Assembly (NCBI RefSeq): GCF_039962255.1 | Contig: NZ_JAMPKY010000010.1 | Coordinates: forward strand, 1-64,000 | Direction: 5' to 3' | Length of the DNA: 64,000 nucleotides | Origin: Leptolyngbya subtilissima AS-A7 | Lineage (GTDB): Bacteria > Cyanobacteriota > Cyanobacteriia > Phormidesmidales > Phormidesmidaceae | Notes under the pieces: generated by a model | Seen by the model: the letters and a program-made list of their open reading frames with translations, nothing else | Told to the model about the DNA's origin: nothing | Database searches by the model: none | Made by a program: the position numbers and the translations under genes | Shown: one piece after another, positions 53,353 through 63,138 of the stretch | Layout of the letters: every line of letters starts with the position of its first letter | How positions within the stretch are numbered: position 1 is the stretch's first letter

Positions 53353-54108
53353 CTAAAAAAAGAAACCATCCTGCTCGATTTCTTCGATGGTTTGTAGACC
53401 GCGCGTATCGCCTACCTTGAGCAGGGCGGTGCGGGCGTCTTCGCGCACACCCAGGTCATCTTCTTCGGCGAAGCTTTCGATCAGGGCATCGATCGCCGTG
53501 TGATAGACCACGTTGGAGGGCAGCTCGCGGCAGAGCTGGCCTACAGTCCAAGCGCAGTTGCTACGCACTGCCGGAACTGGGTCGCGGCGCAGCCCTTCGA
53601 TCAGGGGGGGGATGGCGGCAATGACCGACTCGTAGTTGACCTGGGCCATCTGAGCCAGGGCGCTGGCTGCCCACAGCCGCACGGCGGCAATATCGGTGCG
53701 CAGGGCTTCGATCAGCGGCAGCAGCGATCGCGCATCGTGGGCGTTGCCCAGGGCCCATACCAAGCCCTTGCGCACGTAACCATTCCAGTCGGTGGTCAGC
53801 TGGGCAATGATAGGCTCTACCGCCGAGCGATCAGGGTTGCGGCCCAGGGCGTAGGCGGCACTCACCCGCACCAGGGGGCAGGGATCGCTCAGCAGCGTTG
53901 TCAGGGGGCCCACCGCCCGCCTGTCTTCTACCTCGCAAAATGCCCGCGCCGCCAGCATGCGCTGCTGCGGATCGGTGGCGGTTAGCAGGGGCAGCATCGC
54001 CTCGGGGTCGAACTGGGGAGCTTGTTCCTCGTCTACGGGGCCCAGGGCATCGAGGGGGTCAGCAAACTCCAGGTCGGGGTTTAGGGTGGAGAGATCGTCG
54101 TCATACAT
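53353..54108 (-). CDS. HEAT-repeat protein
   Basis: The 251-residue helical repeat protein has an acidic N-terminus (about 1-35) and then about five HEAT-like units, such as DPQQRMLAARAFCEVEDRRA, DPCPLVRVSAAYALGRNPDR and DPVPAVRSNCAWTVGQLCRE. HEAT proteins of this size in cyanobacteria include bilin-lyase relatives (CpcE/PecE-type) and an iron-sulfur assembly scaffold called IaiH, which the start and repeat pattern recall. That match is from memory and not certain. It is probably soluble and a protein-protein adaptor. It is convergent with the lptF/G gene. Confidence 0.85.
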   Translation of the reverse strand: MYDDDLSTLNPDLEFADPLDALGPVDEEQAPQFDPEAMLPLLTATDPQQRMLAARAFCEVEDRRAVGPLTTLLSDPCPLVRVSAAYALGRNPDRSAVEPIIAQLTTDWNGYVRKGLVWALGNAHDARSLLPLIEALRTDIAAVRLWAASALAQMAQVNYESVIAAIPPLIEGLRRDPVPAVRSNCAWTVGQLCRELPSNVVYHTAIDALIESFAEEDDLGVREDARTALLKVGDTRGLQTIEEIEQDGFFF

Positions 54109-54562
54109 AGGGCTACTTTATCCGGTTACGCGGCACTTTTAGCGCTGGCAAGGGCACTCTGCAAACTTTCGTTAAGCAGGACAAAGGGCCATAGTTAATG
54201 CGGCTGGGCAGTGGTTTAAGGAGGGCGATCGCCAGCAGTTCCCAGGTCTAGCTCTGCCAGCTGAATTTTCTAGCTGTTATGTAAAAAACTACATTGAGCA
54301 GACCGTAGGGTAGATTCTCTAGCCCTGGAGAGGCGAAATAACCTACCTCGAAGCAGGTTTGTCAGATTTGATTTCCGAAGAATATCAGTAGATACCTGTG
54401 GCCCAAGCCAGGCAGCCGCTAGGATGAGACCATTCGACCGGGGCTGCGCAAAGGAGCATTGGCAACGCTTCATTCTGCCTGGCAAAGCACATTGTGTCAG
54501 GTCATCAATGCCTGTTTAGACCCCAGGAAGCCTCCGCCAAAGTAATTAGGAACCTCACCGCC
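54109..54562. other. 454-bp spacer before the Cys-rich small gene
   Basis: The spacer separates divergent genes. It contains a GGCGATCGCC site near 54228 and short inverted segments such as AACCT..AGGTT near 54330-54350. No known RNA family or repeat was recognised. Confidence 0.5.
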
Positions 54563-55000
54563 ATGGCATCCCAGGACCAAGTTAGAAATTTTTTAGCCCA
54601 CTGGTTTCAGCTGGGCAAACCAGTCGTGCTGGCCGAAGGTCGAGGCGAACAGCTGCCCGACCCGATCTTTCAAAATGGTCAATATAGCCAAGCCTTTGAA
54701 GACTGCTGGCACCGCATTATGGTGACCAGTGGCCAAGATTGCTATCTCAAAGGCACCAGCCAAAGCATTGCGGCGATGCTGTCGCCCGCCTGGGATGTAG
54801 CCCCCTGTGCTCGCTGTGAAATGCCGATTGTTATTCCCACGGCCGGTACGATGACGGAGCTCTGCCCCTGCAATGACCTGGCCACCTGGCCCAACACAGA
54901 GATTCCCATGCCCCGCACCGCGGTGGATAACCAGCACCATTTAACAGCGTTGAGACAGCGGTTAAATGTGGCGCCGAGTAAGCCTGCCGCCAATCGCTAG
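54563..55000 (+). CDS. Conserved cyanobacterial hypothetical with CxxC motifs
   Basis: The 145-residue protein starts at ATG 54563 (MASQDQVRNFLAHWFQLGKP); a frame to 54494 is possible. Cys pairs CARCEMP (about 80-86) and CPCND (about 99-103) could form a zinc site. The C-terminal third is hydrophilic. No enzyme motif is seen. Cyanobacterial genomes carry similar short Cys-containing proteins of unknown function. It is convergent with the RNase Z gene, about 20 bp between stops. A zinc-binding or redox role is only a suggestion. Confidence 0.7.
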   Translation: MASQDQVRNFLAHWFQLGKPVVLAEGRGEQLPDPIFQNGQYSQAFEDCWHRIMVTSGQDCYLKGTSQSIAAMLSPAWDVAPCARCEMPIVIPTAGTMTELCPCNDLATWPNTEIPMPRTAVDNQHHLTALRQRLNVAPSKPAANR

Positions 55001-55019
55001 AGTTGATCTCTCGCCAGAC

Positions 55020-55982
55020 CTAGACGGAAGAGGACGCCAGCACCTTCTCGTCATGGCGCGGGATGTCGTAGACCAGAAAGTCGTGGGCTAGGTTAGTGTT
55101 GGGAAAAATGGCCCGGGCCTCGGCCAGTAGGTCGGGCAGCTGAATATCGTTGCCGGGGGCGTAGCGAGGGCTGAAGTGGGTCATGATTAGCTGTTTGGCC
55201 TGGGCGCTAAGGGCGACCTGAGCTGCCATAGTTGAGGTGGAGTGTAGCCGCTGGTAGGCTAAGTCGGCATCACGGTGAGAGAAGGTAGCCTCGTGGATCA
55301 ATACGTCGGCTTGGGTGGCGAGGGTGACGGCGCGATCGCAATAAATTGTATCGGTGCAGTACACCAGCTTGCGCCCCACCAGATCTGGCCCGCAGAGGTC
55401 GGCCCCGTTGATGGTGCGACCGTCATCGAGCTTGACCCGCTGCCCCTGCTTCAGCTGACCGTAGATGGGGCCCGAGGGAATGCCTAGGGCCTGGGCGCGT
55501 TTGACGTCGAAGTGGCCGGGGCGATCGCGCTCCTCAATGCGATAGCCGTAGGCGGGCACCCGGTGCTCTAGCAGGTCGCAGGTCACCCGAAAGTCGTCAT
55601 CCTCAAACACCAAGCCCGGCTCCACGGCGTGGATTTTGATCGGCAGCGAAAAGTGGGTTTGGGAATAGCGGCGGCTGGCCTGCAGGTAGTCATTGAGGGG
55701 TTTGGGGCCATAGATATCGATGCGCTGCTGCCGATTGCCCGCCAGGCCACAGCTGGCTAGCAGCCCCATTAGGCCAAAAATGTGGTCGCCGTGCATGTGG
55801 GTAATAAAGATGCGGCGAATCTGGCTCGACTTAAACTCGCTGCGCAAAAACTGGTGCTGGGTGCCTTCGCCACAGTCAAACAGCCACACCTCGGCCCGCT
55901 GGGGCAGCCGCAGGGCCACACTCGACACATTGCGGGCGCGGGTTGGCACGCCAGAACTGGTACCCAAAAATGTAATCTGCAA
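55020..55982 (-). CDS. rnz: Ribonuclease Z
   Basis: The 320-residue metallo-beta-lactamase endonuclease matures tRNA 3' ends. It starts at TTG 55982 ([18 protein letters not shown] follows), where family homology begins; the frame is open to GTG 56045. The zinc site is [10 protein letters not shown], in the expected HxHxDH form, with [10 protein letters not shown] before it and IHEATFSH plus MTHFSPRY later. The flexible exosite arm with [10 protein letters not shown] is present, and the length of about 310-320 residues is normal. TTG starts are rare and worth noting for automatic gene callers. Confidence 0.95.
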   Translation of the reverse strand: MQITFLGTSSGVPTRARNVSSVALRLPQRAEVWLFDCGEGTQHQFLRSEFKSSQIRRIFITHMHGDHIFGLMGLLASCGLAGNRQQRIDIYGPKPLNDYLQASRRYSQTHFSLPIKIHAVEPGLVFEDDDFRVTCDLLEHRVPAYGYRIEERDRPGHFDVKRAQALGIPSGPIYGQLKQGQRVKLDDGRTINGADLCGPDLVGRKLVYCTDTIYCDRAVTLATQADVLIHEATFSHRDADLAYQRLHSTSTMAAQVALSAQAKQLIMTHFSPRYAPGNDIQLPDLLAEARAIFPNTNLAHDFLVYDIPRHDEKVLASSSV

Positions 55983-56176
55983 AGAAATCGCCTCTGGGAA
56001 ACGCGAGGAGCTAGGAGGGCAAGCCCATAGCCCCAGCTTACCCACCTATCTTGCCACGACCCAGAGCCAATGGCCGGAGCCAACGGTATGAAACTAAAGC
56101 CGCAGAGTATTATCGACACAGGGGGGCATCCCTGCCCAAGGCCACAAACCAAAGCCGCAGCGATGAGGAAACACCA

Positions 56177-56521
56177 ATGATTTCAATGACCTATTTGCTG
56201 ACGGCGATGCTGACGGGGCTGGGTCTGGTGGCCACGATTCCCGCTATGCAGGCGGCTCCGCCGAGCATGCACTACGCCTGGCAGGTCTTAGGCATCGATA
56301 CTGCCCAGTGTCTGAGCCAGGCTCGACAAGCGCTAGAATCTCAGGGATTAGAGCCGGTGCAAAACGATGCCACCAGCGTGGCGGGGCGCTCTGAGACGGC
56401 AACGGCGATGTTTGTGTGTGTCGAGAACCCACCAGCCACTACCACGGTGATGGTAGTGGTAGCCAGTGACAGCGACGAACAGGCGCTGGCCCTGCGTGAA
56501 GCGCTGAAGCAAGCGTTCTAG
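56177..56521 (+). CDS. Secreted or membrane-anchored small hypothetical protein
   Basis: The 114-residue protein starts at ATG 56177 (MISMTYLLTAMLTGLGLVAT). A signal peptide occupies about residues 1-27. The mature part is an alpha-beta unit (CLSQARQALESQGLEPVQ, VAGRSETATAMFVCVENP, TTTVMVVVASDSDEQALALR) suggesting a small ferredoxin-like or ACT-like fold. Two cysteines could form a disulfide. The function is not recognised. Its stop is 3 nt before the recombinase-like gene, so cotranscription is likely. A longer frame from 56051 is unsupported. Confidence 0.7.
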   Translation: MISMTYLLTAMLTGLGLVATIPAMQAAPPSMHYAWQVLGIDTAQCLSQARQALESQGLEPVQNDATSVAGRSETATAMFVCVENPPATTTVMVVVASDSDEQALALREALKQAF

Positions 56522-56524
56522 GTC

Positions 56525-57838
56525 ATGCGCATTGTCGCCTACTACTACCGAGAAATTGAGGCCCCAACCGCTCCCTTCCTTGAGACTCTAGGGGCAGAGA
56601 TGCTGGCATCGGTGGAACGGGTATACACCGATGTAGCATTGCCGACGGAGCTAGAGTATCGGCCAGAGCGCGATCGCCTGCTGGCTGACCTGCAAGCTAA
56701 TCCCGCCGATCGGGTTTTGGTGGACAACCTTGCTGCCCTGGGCAACAATCCCGAAGATATTTGCCACTGGGTGCAGGCACTGGCCTCTGCTGGGGCTGAA
56801 GTGGTCACTCTAACCGATGATGCCGTTGATTTAGACAGCATCTTGCAGGGGGCCAACTTGGCTAGCGATCAGCGCCGCCGCCGCCTGCGCGAGGGTCATG
56901 CCCGCAGCCGCCTACAGGCGCTACCGCCCCCGGGCAAGCCGCCCTACGGCTACCGTCGGGGACAGGGCCGTTACCTGATCGATCGCGCCACGGCTCCGGT
57001 AGTCACCGCCTTTGTCAACGAATTCTTGCTCTACGGCTCGCTGCGGGGGGCAGTGCGGTTCATCGAGGGCAAGCTGGGCAAGCGAATTTCGGTGTCTACC
57101 GGGCGGCGCTGGCTCACCCACCCGGTGTATCGGGGCGACCTGCAATACCAGGATGGCAATGTCCTGCGCGACACTCACGCCGCTATTATCAGCCGCGAAG
57201 AGGCGGCCCAGATCGATCGCCTGCTGCGCCGCAACCGCCCCCTGCCGCCGCGCACCGCTGGGGCACCGCGATCGCTAGCCGGCCTCGTCACCTGTCAATC
57301 ATGCGGTCAACCTCTGACCATTTCAAAAACCGCTCCCCGGGGCCAGGCCAAAAGCTATCTTTACCTGCGATCTAGCGGCTGCCCTAAAGCTCCCCGCTGC
57401 CCCGCCATTCCCTACGACGACGCCCTGCATCGCATCGTGAATCAGATCTGTCAGGAGTTGCCCCCGGCGGTGGCCCAATTCACGGCCAGAATTCCCCCCG
57501 GTGCTCCCGCCCCCGGCACCAGTTTGCAGGGTGCGATCGCTGCTAAGGAAGCCGCGATCGCCCAGCTACCCACCCTAGAAGAATCTGGCGTTCTGGACGC
57601 TGAAACTGCTGCTTTACGCCGCTACAAGCTAAGGGGCGAAATTTCCACTCTGCACCAGCAGCTTGCTCAGCTACCCCCCGTCAACTTGCAAGAGCTGTCC
57701 CAGTCAGTGTCAATTCCCCAGTTTTGGCTCGATCTCTCTGAAGCCGAGCGGCGCTTCTTCTTCCGCGAATTCATCCGCAACATCCAGATCGTGCGACAGG
57801 GTAAAGACTGGTGGATAGAGTTGGTACTGGTGTTTTAG
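56525..57838 (+). CDS. Serine-recombinase family protein lacking catalytic residues (XisF-like)
   Basis: The 437-residue protein has the large serine recombinase layout: a resolvase-like N-terminal domain (about 1-100), a recombinase domain beginning GKPPYGYRRGQGRYLID (about 137-153), and a zinc ribbon with CQSCGQPL (about 257) and CPKAPRC. A C-terminal coiled coil follows. The catalytic Ser expected near residue 10 is absent (VAYYYREIEA). The Arg-rich DRLGR motif reads NLAALGNNP (68-76). It is therefore probably catalytically inactive and domesticated, perhaps as a DNA-binding or recombination-control factor. No attachment sites or prophage genes are adjacent. Confidence 0.82.
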   Translation: MRIVAYYYREIEAPTAPFLETLGAEMLASVERVYTDVALPTELEYRPERDRLLADLQANPADRVLVDNLAALGNNPEDICHWVQALASAGAEVVTLTDDAVDLDSILQGANLASDQRRRRLREGHARSRLQALPPPGKPPYGYRRGQGRYLIDRATAPVVTAFVNEFLLYGSLRGAVRFIEGKLGKRISVSTGRRWLTHPVYRGDLQYQDGNVLRDTHAAIISREEAAQIDRLLRRNRPLPPRTAGAPRSLAGLVTCQSCGQPLTISKTAPRGQAKSYLYLRSSGCPKAPRCPAIPYDDALHRIVNQICQELPPAVAQFTARIPPGAPAPGTSLQGAIAAKEAAIAQLPTLEESGVLDAETAALRRYKLRGEISTLHQQLAQLPPVNLQELSQSVSIPQFWLDLSEAERRFFFREFIRNIQIVRQGKDWWIELVLVF

Positions 57839-57895
57839 AGGTAATTGCCTTGAAAATCCTCTAACTCAGCCAGTTTTGTCAGAGCTTTTAAGGCA

Positions 57896-59281
57896 CTAAA
57901 ACTCGATGCTGTCCGGGGTACGGGGGAAGGGGATGACATCGCGGATGTTGCCCATGCCGGTCATAAACTGCACCAGGCGCTCGAAGCCGAGACCAAACCC
58001 GGCGTGGGGCACGGTGCCAAAGCGGCGCAGATCGAGGTACCACCAGTAAGTTGCTGGGTCTAGCCCGGCGTCGACAATGCGACGCTCTAACACATCTAAC
58101 CGTTCTTCCCGCTGAGAGCCACCGATAATCTCACCCACCTTCGGAGCCAGCACGTCCATCGCCGCTACAGTTTCACCGCCGTCGTTGAGGCGCATGTAGA
58201 AGGCTTTAATGCCAGTGGGGTAGTCAGTGACGATCACCGGCTTTTTGAACAATTCTTCCGCCAAGTAGCGCTCGTGTTCCGATTGCAGGTCAATCCCCCA
58301 CTCAACCGGAAATTCAAATTTCCGGCCTGTCTTCTCTAACAGCTTTACCGCATCGGTATAGGTGATGCGCTCGAAGGTGTTGTTGATAATGTTGTCGGCG
58401 GTGGCCAGCACTGAGTTGTCGATGCGATCGTTGAAGAAGGTCATGTCCTCCGGGCATTGCTCTAGCACCGAGTGGAAGATGTACTTGAGGAATTCTTCAG
58501 CCAAATCCATATTGCCGGTCAGGTCGCAGAAGGCCATCTCCGGTTCCACCATCCAAAACTCGGCCAGGTGGCGAGAGGTGTTGGAATTCTCAGCCCGAAA
58601 GGTGGGGCCAAAGGTGTAGACATCGGTAAAGGCCATCGCCATAATCTCGGCCTCAAGCTGGCCGCTGACGGTGAGGTAGGCGGGCTTGCCAAAGAAATCC
58701 TGGCTGTAGTCTACTGCGCCGGTTTTATCCTTGGGTGGGTTGGCTAGATTCAACCCTGTGACGGCAAACATTTCGCCCGCGCCCTCACAGTCGCTGGCGG
58801 TAATGATGGGGGTGTGAATCCACAAAAAGCTGCGCTCATTGAAGAACTGATGGATTGCTTGGGCGCAGGCGTTGCGAACCCGAAAGACTGCGCTGAGGGT
58901 ATTAGTACGTGACCTGAGATGCCCCAGCGTTCGCAAATACTCAAAGGAATGCCGCTTTTTCTGAAGTGGGTAGGTTTCTCCGTCTGCTGTACCAAACACG
59001 GTGATTGAATCGCCCTGCAACTCCACGCGCTGGCCTTTGCCCGGTGACTCTACCAGGGTGCCGCCAATTTCGACTGACGACCCAGTGGTGAGGTCTTTGA
59101 CGACGGTGTCGTAGCCCGCTAGGTCGGCATTGAGCACTACCTGCAAACCCGCCATCGATGAGCCATCGTTGACATCCACAAAGGTGACGCCCTTGGCCTC
59201 ACGCTTAGTGCGCACCCAGCCTTGGATGGTGGTGCTCTGACCCGGTTCGCCTTTGTGCAGAATGTCTCGGATGCGCGGCAT
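57896..59281 (-). CDS. asnS: Asparaginyl-tRNA synthetase
   Basis: The 461-residue class IIb synthetase has an N-terminal OB fold ([18 protein letters not shown], about 17-34) and a catalytic domain with motif 2 in [20 protein letters not shown] (about 228-247) and motif 3 [20 protein letters not shown] (about 430-449). It charges tRNA-Asn directly. The start is ATG at 59281 and the length is normal. It is divergent from glnN across an 865-bp intergenic region and convergent with the recombinase-like gene. Confidence 0.97.
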   Translation of the reverse strand: MPRIRDILHKGEPGQSTTIQGWVRTKREAKGVTFVDVNDGSSMAGLQVVLNADLAGYDTVVKDLTTGSSVEIGGTLVESPGKGQRVELQGDSITVFGTADGETYPLQKKRHSFEYLRTLGHLRSRTNTLSAVFRVRNACAQAIHQFFNERSFLWIHTPIITASDCEGAGEMFAVTGLNLANPPKDKTGAVDYSQDFFGKPAYLTVSGQLEAEIMAMAFTDVYTFGPTFRAENSNTSRHLAEFWMVEPEMAFCDLTGNMDLAEEFLKYIFHSVLEQCPEDMTFFNDRIDNSVLATADNIINNTFERITYTDAVKLLEKTGRKFEFPVEWGIDLQSEHERYLAEELFKKPVIVTDYPTGIKAFYMRLNDGGETVAAMDVLAPKVGEIIGGSQREERLDVLERRIVDAGLDPATYWWYLDLRRFGTVPHAGFGLGFERLVQFMTGMGNIRDVIPFPRTPDSIEF

Positions 59282-59539
59282 AGTCGTGCTCGGTCTGTAA
59301 TGGGTTTACACAGAATGTTAACTATTCTGACCCAGAGCGGTGCTGAACGGGGGCCTGAGACCGAATCCTCTTTGAGTAGCCTCGATTCATTGGGGCAACC
59401 CACAACGCCCCCAGCGTTGCCGCGCTAATACTCCTAATCCATCTCTAGGTTGGATGGACCTAGGCCCCACCTTGGAGCCTAGCCTCAGCAAAGTTGCAGT
59501 TGAGAATCAATCTGTAGGGACCTGAATTAACTGGCAAAT

Positions 59540-59582
59540 GTATTCGTTGCTACAAAAACCCCCTAGGTTTTGCCTCTACTAT
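59540..59582 (+). promoter_or_regulatory. NtcA-type activated promoter for glnN
   Basis: GTATTCGTTGCTAC (59540-59553) is a perfect GTA-N8-TAC NtcA site. TACTAT (59577-59582), a TA-N3-T -10 box, lies 23 bp further on, matching the class II NtcA promoter spacing of about 22 bp. The predicted start of transcription is near 59589. The next plus-strand gene is glnN. Confidence 0.8.
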
Positions 59583-59980
59583 CCATAATGCAAATTTCTA
59601 CGGGTCTTTAAAGCGATCGCTGGCAAAACACAAAGACTGAAATTGTTGTTCTGATAGTTTTCAGGGCAATGTCAGCTAGTTGGAGAAGTGCGGTTTTTGA
59701 GTTTGGTTTTTATCTAAACATAAAGGTTTTTTTATTCCTCAAGGTCTGTTTGGGTGGCGTCGTTAGATAGGGCTCAAAAACATTGTCTAGGCCTATGAGC
59801 CATCCACCCTTAGCCTTTTGGGTACTTCATGCTTGTCTGAGAGGTTTGTTTTGTCTGCTATCTGCTAGGCGATCAGCATTGTAAACAGAAATTTCCCGTT
59901 ACGGGGTTGCCAGTTTCTGTCTCGGCAATGTGGTTTTCCCCAAGGATGCTTAGCCGTCAAGCCTCTCAGACTTTTCTAAC

Positions 59981-60026
59981 GGAGGCGATCGCGATGACCC
60001 TTTAGGGTCGGTCTTTGACCATCGCC
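59981..60026 (+). other. Structured leader with micro-frame
   Basis: GCGAT (59991-59995) pairs with ATCGC (60021-60025) and encloses two abutting hairpins, GACCC-TTTA-GGGTC (59996-60009) and GGTC-TTT-GACC (60010-60020), with no unpaired linker. GGAGG (59981-59985) precedes ATGACCCTTTAG (59994-60005), a three-codon frame. The outer pairing GGCGAT/ATCGCC (59984-59989, 60021-60026) is an alternative. Confidence 0.6.
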
Positions 60027-60146
60027 CCAGAAGCTAATTTTGTCGATCACGATTTCCAGGGCGGGTTTTTCTGATATTCGTAGCCTCAGAGTTACCCCGC
60101 ACCAGTGATAGCTTTGCTTAATTTCTCATCCAACTAGGAGACTTCT

Positions 60147-62318
60147 ATGAGCGGAAACGAATTGCGGGCCCAGGCTATTGCCAGTATTGCCTGCCGTCCC
60201 AAGGTAGCAGTGAGCGCTCCCGGGCGGCTCGAGGATCTATGGGCCAAGGACGTTTTTAGCCTTAGCAAGATGCAGGAGTGCTTGCCCAAATCGGTGTTTA
60301 AGTCGGTGCAAAAGACTATTACCACCGGGGCTCCGCTGGATGTGTCGGTGGCGGATGTCGTGGCTGTGGCCATGAAAGATTGGGCTACCTCCAAGGGGGC
60401 GCTGTACTACTCCCACATGTTCTACCCCCTGACCAACGCCACCGCCGAAAAGCACGATGGCTTTATCTCCGTGCAGAGTGACGGATCGGTGATTTCAGAA
60501 TTTTCTGGCAAGGTGCTGGTGCAGGGTGAGCCCGACGGTTCCTCCTTCCCTAACGGCGGCATTCGCTCCACCTTTGAGGCCCGGGGCTACACCGCTTGGG
60601 ATGTCACCAGCCCTGCCTTTGTCATGGAGACCGAGAACGGCGTTACCCTTTGCATTCCCACGGTGTTTGTCTCCTGGACGGGAGAAGCGTTAGATAAAAA
60701 AACCCCGCTGCTGCGCTCCAACGCCGCCATGAGCAAGGCTGCTACCCGGGTGCTCAAGTTGCTGGGTCACAGCGAAGTTGCCCCAGTTAACTCCAGCTGC
60801 GGTGCTGAGCAAGAGTATTTCCTGGTAGATGCTAGCTTTGCCAACATCCGACCCGACGTGCTGTTGGCTGGTCGCACCCTGTTTGGCAAGGCCCCGGCCA
60901 AGGGCCAGCAGTTCGACGATCACTACTTCGGGGCTATCCCCGAGCGGGTGCAGGTATTCATGCAGGATGTGGAGGAAAAGCTCTACCGCTTGGGCATTCC
61001 GGCTAAAACCCGCCACAATGAGGTGGCCCCTGGCCAGTTTGAGATCGCTCCTTTCTTTGAAGCCGCCAACGTAGCCAGCGACCACCAGCAGCTGATCATG
61101 ACGGTGCTGCGCAACACTGCCAAAAAGCACGGTTTCGTCTGCTTGCTGCATGAAAAGCCTTTCGCGGGCATTAACGGGTCGGGTAAGCACGTCAACTGGT
61201 CGGTGGGCAACGCCACCCAGGGTAACCTACTGGATCCGGGCGACACGCCCCACTCTAACGCGCAGTTTCTGGTGTTCTGCGGGGCGGTAATTCGCGGCGT
61301 GCATAAGTATGGGCCGCTGATGCGGGCGGTGATTGCCAGCGCTAGCAACGACCATCGTCTGGGGGCCAACGAAGCACCACCGGCGATCATCTCCATCTAC
61401 CTGGGCAGCCAGCTTCAGGATGTGTTTGACCAAATTGCCTCGGGCGAGGTCACTGGCTCCCAGGCAAAAGGCGACATGGATCTGGGTGTGGCCACCCTGC
61501 CGGTGTTTCCTAAGGATGCGGGCGATCGCAACCGCACTTCGCCCTTTGCCTTTACCGGCAACCGCTTTGAGTTTCGTGCCGTAGGTTCGGGCCAGTCGGT
61601 CTCCGGGCCGCTGGTGGCGATGAACACCATTCTGGCCGATTCATTAGATTGGATGGCCGACCAGCTTGAGGCCAAACTGGGCAGCGGCGTCGAACTCAAC
61701 GTCGCTATTCATGACATTCTGCGCGACGTGATTCGTGACCACGGGGCCGTGGTGTTTAACGGCAACGGCTACTCTACTGAGTGGCACGAAATGGCCGTCA
61801 ACGAGCGCGGGCTGCTCAACCTGCGCACTACCGCCGATGCCCTGCCCGTGCTGCGCGAACAGTACATCGAAGACCTGTTTGCTAAAGAGAATGTGCTCAC
61901 CCCGGTGGAGCTGGGCAGTCGCTTTGAGGCCTACTCTGAGCAGTACATCCAGCACATTGAGGTCGAAGCCAAGCTGGTGATCAGCATCGCCAAAACTATT
62001 ATCTACCCCGCCGCCGTGCGCTATATGGGCGAACTCGCCAAGACCATCGACAGCCTCAATGGGATCGGCATTGAGTTTGGCAAAGACAGCGTGGCCAAGG
62101 TGGCTGAGTTGACCAAGTCGATGATGACCTCGGTAAACGAGCTAAGCGACATGCTGACCAAGCACTTCATGTCGGTGGAAGAGCACATGCAGTTCTGCGC
62201 CCAAACCATTCTCCCCCTGATGGTTCAGGTGCGCGAGCACGCCGATGCCTTGGAGGGCGAAGTGGCTGATGACCTCTGGCCCCTGCCTACCTACCAGGAG
62301 ATGCTGTTTATTAAGTAG
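60147..62318 (+). CDS. glnN: Glutamine synthetase type III
   Basis: The 723-residue GSIII (GlnN) makes glutamine from glutamate, ammonia and ATP. Motifs are [19 protein letters not shown] (about 213-231), [20 protein letters not shown] (about 287-306) and [20 protein letters not shown] (about 332-351), with the nucleotide site further on. The length of about 720 residues is typical and distinguishes it from GSI (about 470). Cyanobacterial glnN is induced by nitrogen starvation through NtcA; the upstream site fits this. TAGGAG precedes ATG 60147. A long inverted repeat follows the stop. No glnA or gif gene is in the window. Confidence 0.96.
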   Translation: MSGNELRAQAIASIACRPKVAVSAPGRLEDLWAKDVFSLSKMQECLPKSVFKSVQKTITTGAPLDVSVADVVAVAMKDWATSKGALYYSHMFYPLTNATAEKHDGFISVQSDGSVISEFSGKVLVQGEPDGSSFPNGGIRSTFEARGYTAWDVTSPAFVMETENGVTLCIPTVFVSWTGEALDKKTPLLRSNAAMSKAATRVLKLLGHSEVAPVNSSCGAEQEYFLVDASFANIRPDVLLAGRTLFGKAPAKGQQFDDHYFGAIPERVQVFMQDVEEKLYRLGIPAKTRHNEVAPGQFEIAPFFEAANVASDHQQLIMTVLRNTAKKHGFVCLLHEKPFAGINGSGKHVNWSVGNATQGNLLDPGDTPHSNAQFLVFCGAVIRGVHKYGPLMRAVIASASNDHRLGANEAPPAIISIYLGSQLQDVFDQIASGEVTGSQAKGDMDLGVATLPVFPKDAGDRNRTSPFAFTGNRFEFRAVGSGQSVSGPLVAMNTILADSLDWMADQLEAKLGSGVELNVAIHDILRDVIRDHGAVVFNGNGYSTEWHEMAVNERGLLNLRTTADALPVLREQYIEDLFAKENVLTPVELGSRFEAYSEQYIQHIEVEAKLVISIAKTIIYPAAVRYMGELAKTIDSLNGIGIEFGKDSVAKVAELTKSMMTSVNELSDMLTKHFMSVEEHMQFCAQTILPLMVQVREHADALEGEVADDLWPLPTYQEMLFIK

Positions 62319-62419
62319 GGTCAAAGAAGCCAAGGGCAAGGGTTTAAGGTGTCGGGTTTACGGTTTGGGGTACACCCCCCGAACCTGATACCTTTACCTT
62401 GAGCCCTTTTAATTTGACC
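62318..62419 (+). terminator. Long inverted repeat after glnN
   Basis: The arms GGTCAAA, AAGGGCAAGG, TAAGGT and GGGGT on the left match ACCCC, ACCTTT, CCTT, GCCCTT and TTTGACC on the right, forming an imperfect hairpin of about 100 nt. It resembles cyanobacterial intergenic repeats and probably stops glnN transcripts before the next gene. Confidence 0.6.
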
Positions 62420-62442
62420 TTTCAAAGTTCTACCGTCGTTCC

Positions 62443-62925
62443 GTGAGCAAGACCAACGCCGCCCGTATACTCGATCGCCTCAAGCTGCCCTACCAACTGC
62501 TGGAATATGAGGTAGATCCCAACGACCTGGCCGCTGAGAGCACCGCTGAAAAACTGGGATTGCCGCCGGAGCAGGTGTTTAAGACTCTGGTAGCTAAGGG
62601 CGATCGCACGGGCGTCTGCCTCGCCGTCATCCCCGGTAGCGCCCAACTTGATCTAAAAGCGCTGGCGGTGCTGGCGGGCGATCGCAAAACCGACACTGTG
62701 CCCCTTAAAGACGTACAGCCTCTAACCGGCTACATTCGCGGCGGCGTCACCGCTTTAGGCACCAAAAAAGCCTATCCAGCCTACGTGGATGAATCGATCC
62801 TCACCTTTGAAATGGTGGCCGTATCAGCGGGCAAACGAGGCCTAATGCTGTGGTTGGCTCCCAACGACTACCTGACTGCAACTGAGGGAACATTGGGGGC
62901 TTTGGTCAAAAAAACGACGCCCTAG
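62443..62925 (+). CDS. YbaK/EbsC-type aminoacyl-tRNA deacylase
   Basis: The 160-residue protein of the YbaK/ProX fold probably removes cysteine mischarged on tRNA-Pro. It starts at GTG 62443 (SKTNAARILDRLKLPYQLLE follows). The conserved lysine lies in QVFKTLVAKGD (about 45-55). GGVTALGTKKAYPAYVD (about 100-116) is the other family block, with VSAGKRGLMLWLAP near the end. It is a single-domain, free-standing form. It follows glnN with a long hairpin between, so an independent promoter is likely. Confidence 0.92.
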   Translation: MSKTNAARILDRLKLPYQLLEYEVDPNDLAAESTAEKLGLPPEQVFKTLVAKGDRTGVCLAVIPGSAQLDLKALAVLAGDRKTDTVPLKDVQPLTGYIRGGVTALGTKKAYPAYVDESILTFEMVAVSAGKRGLMLWLAPNDYLTATEGTLGALVKKTTP

Positions 62926-63063
62926 CCCAGTTTTGGATAGGCCTTTAGCTAGTCAATCCCTGGCTCACTTCCCTATGTGGGCCACTTTGTAGCAGTCCAT
63001 GGGGGCGATCGCTCTTATACCAAAGCAGACGAGAAACTTTGGGCGATCGCTCTAAAAATTGCA

Positions 63064-63092
63064 AAGAAAAGGACACCCCCTTGGGAGTGTCC
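63064..63092 (-). terminator. Intrinsic terminator of the DUF4278 gene
   Basis: On the minus strand GGACAC, CCC, GGG and GTGTCC form a GC-rich stem (63071-63092) followed by TTTTCTTT. It lies about 45 nt past the stop codon at 63139, a classic Rho-independent form. Confidence 0.85.
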
Positions 63093-63138
63093 CTCACTGC
63101 TCCAGCTACAGCAAAAAACGGAGTTGCTGACGCAAAGC

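Larger units (their letters stand above)
59282..60146. other. 865-bp asnS-glnN intergenic region with long glnN leader
   Basis: No protein gene is supported here. It holds an NtcA-type promoter at 59540-59582, a T-rich segment at 59727-59733, and a compact three-way-junction structure at 59991-60025. Candidate transcripts are a leader of about 560 nt for glnN, or a separate small RNA ending near the T-run. The glutamine-riboswitch core consensus was looked for and not seen. Confidence 0.6.

Noticed and set aside
59282..60146. Glutamine riboswitch in the glnN leader
   Set aside because: The conserved glnA-RNA core (CGTTCA with GGAAGTAGG) is not seen.
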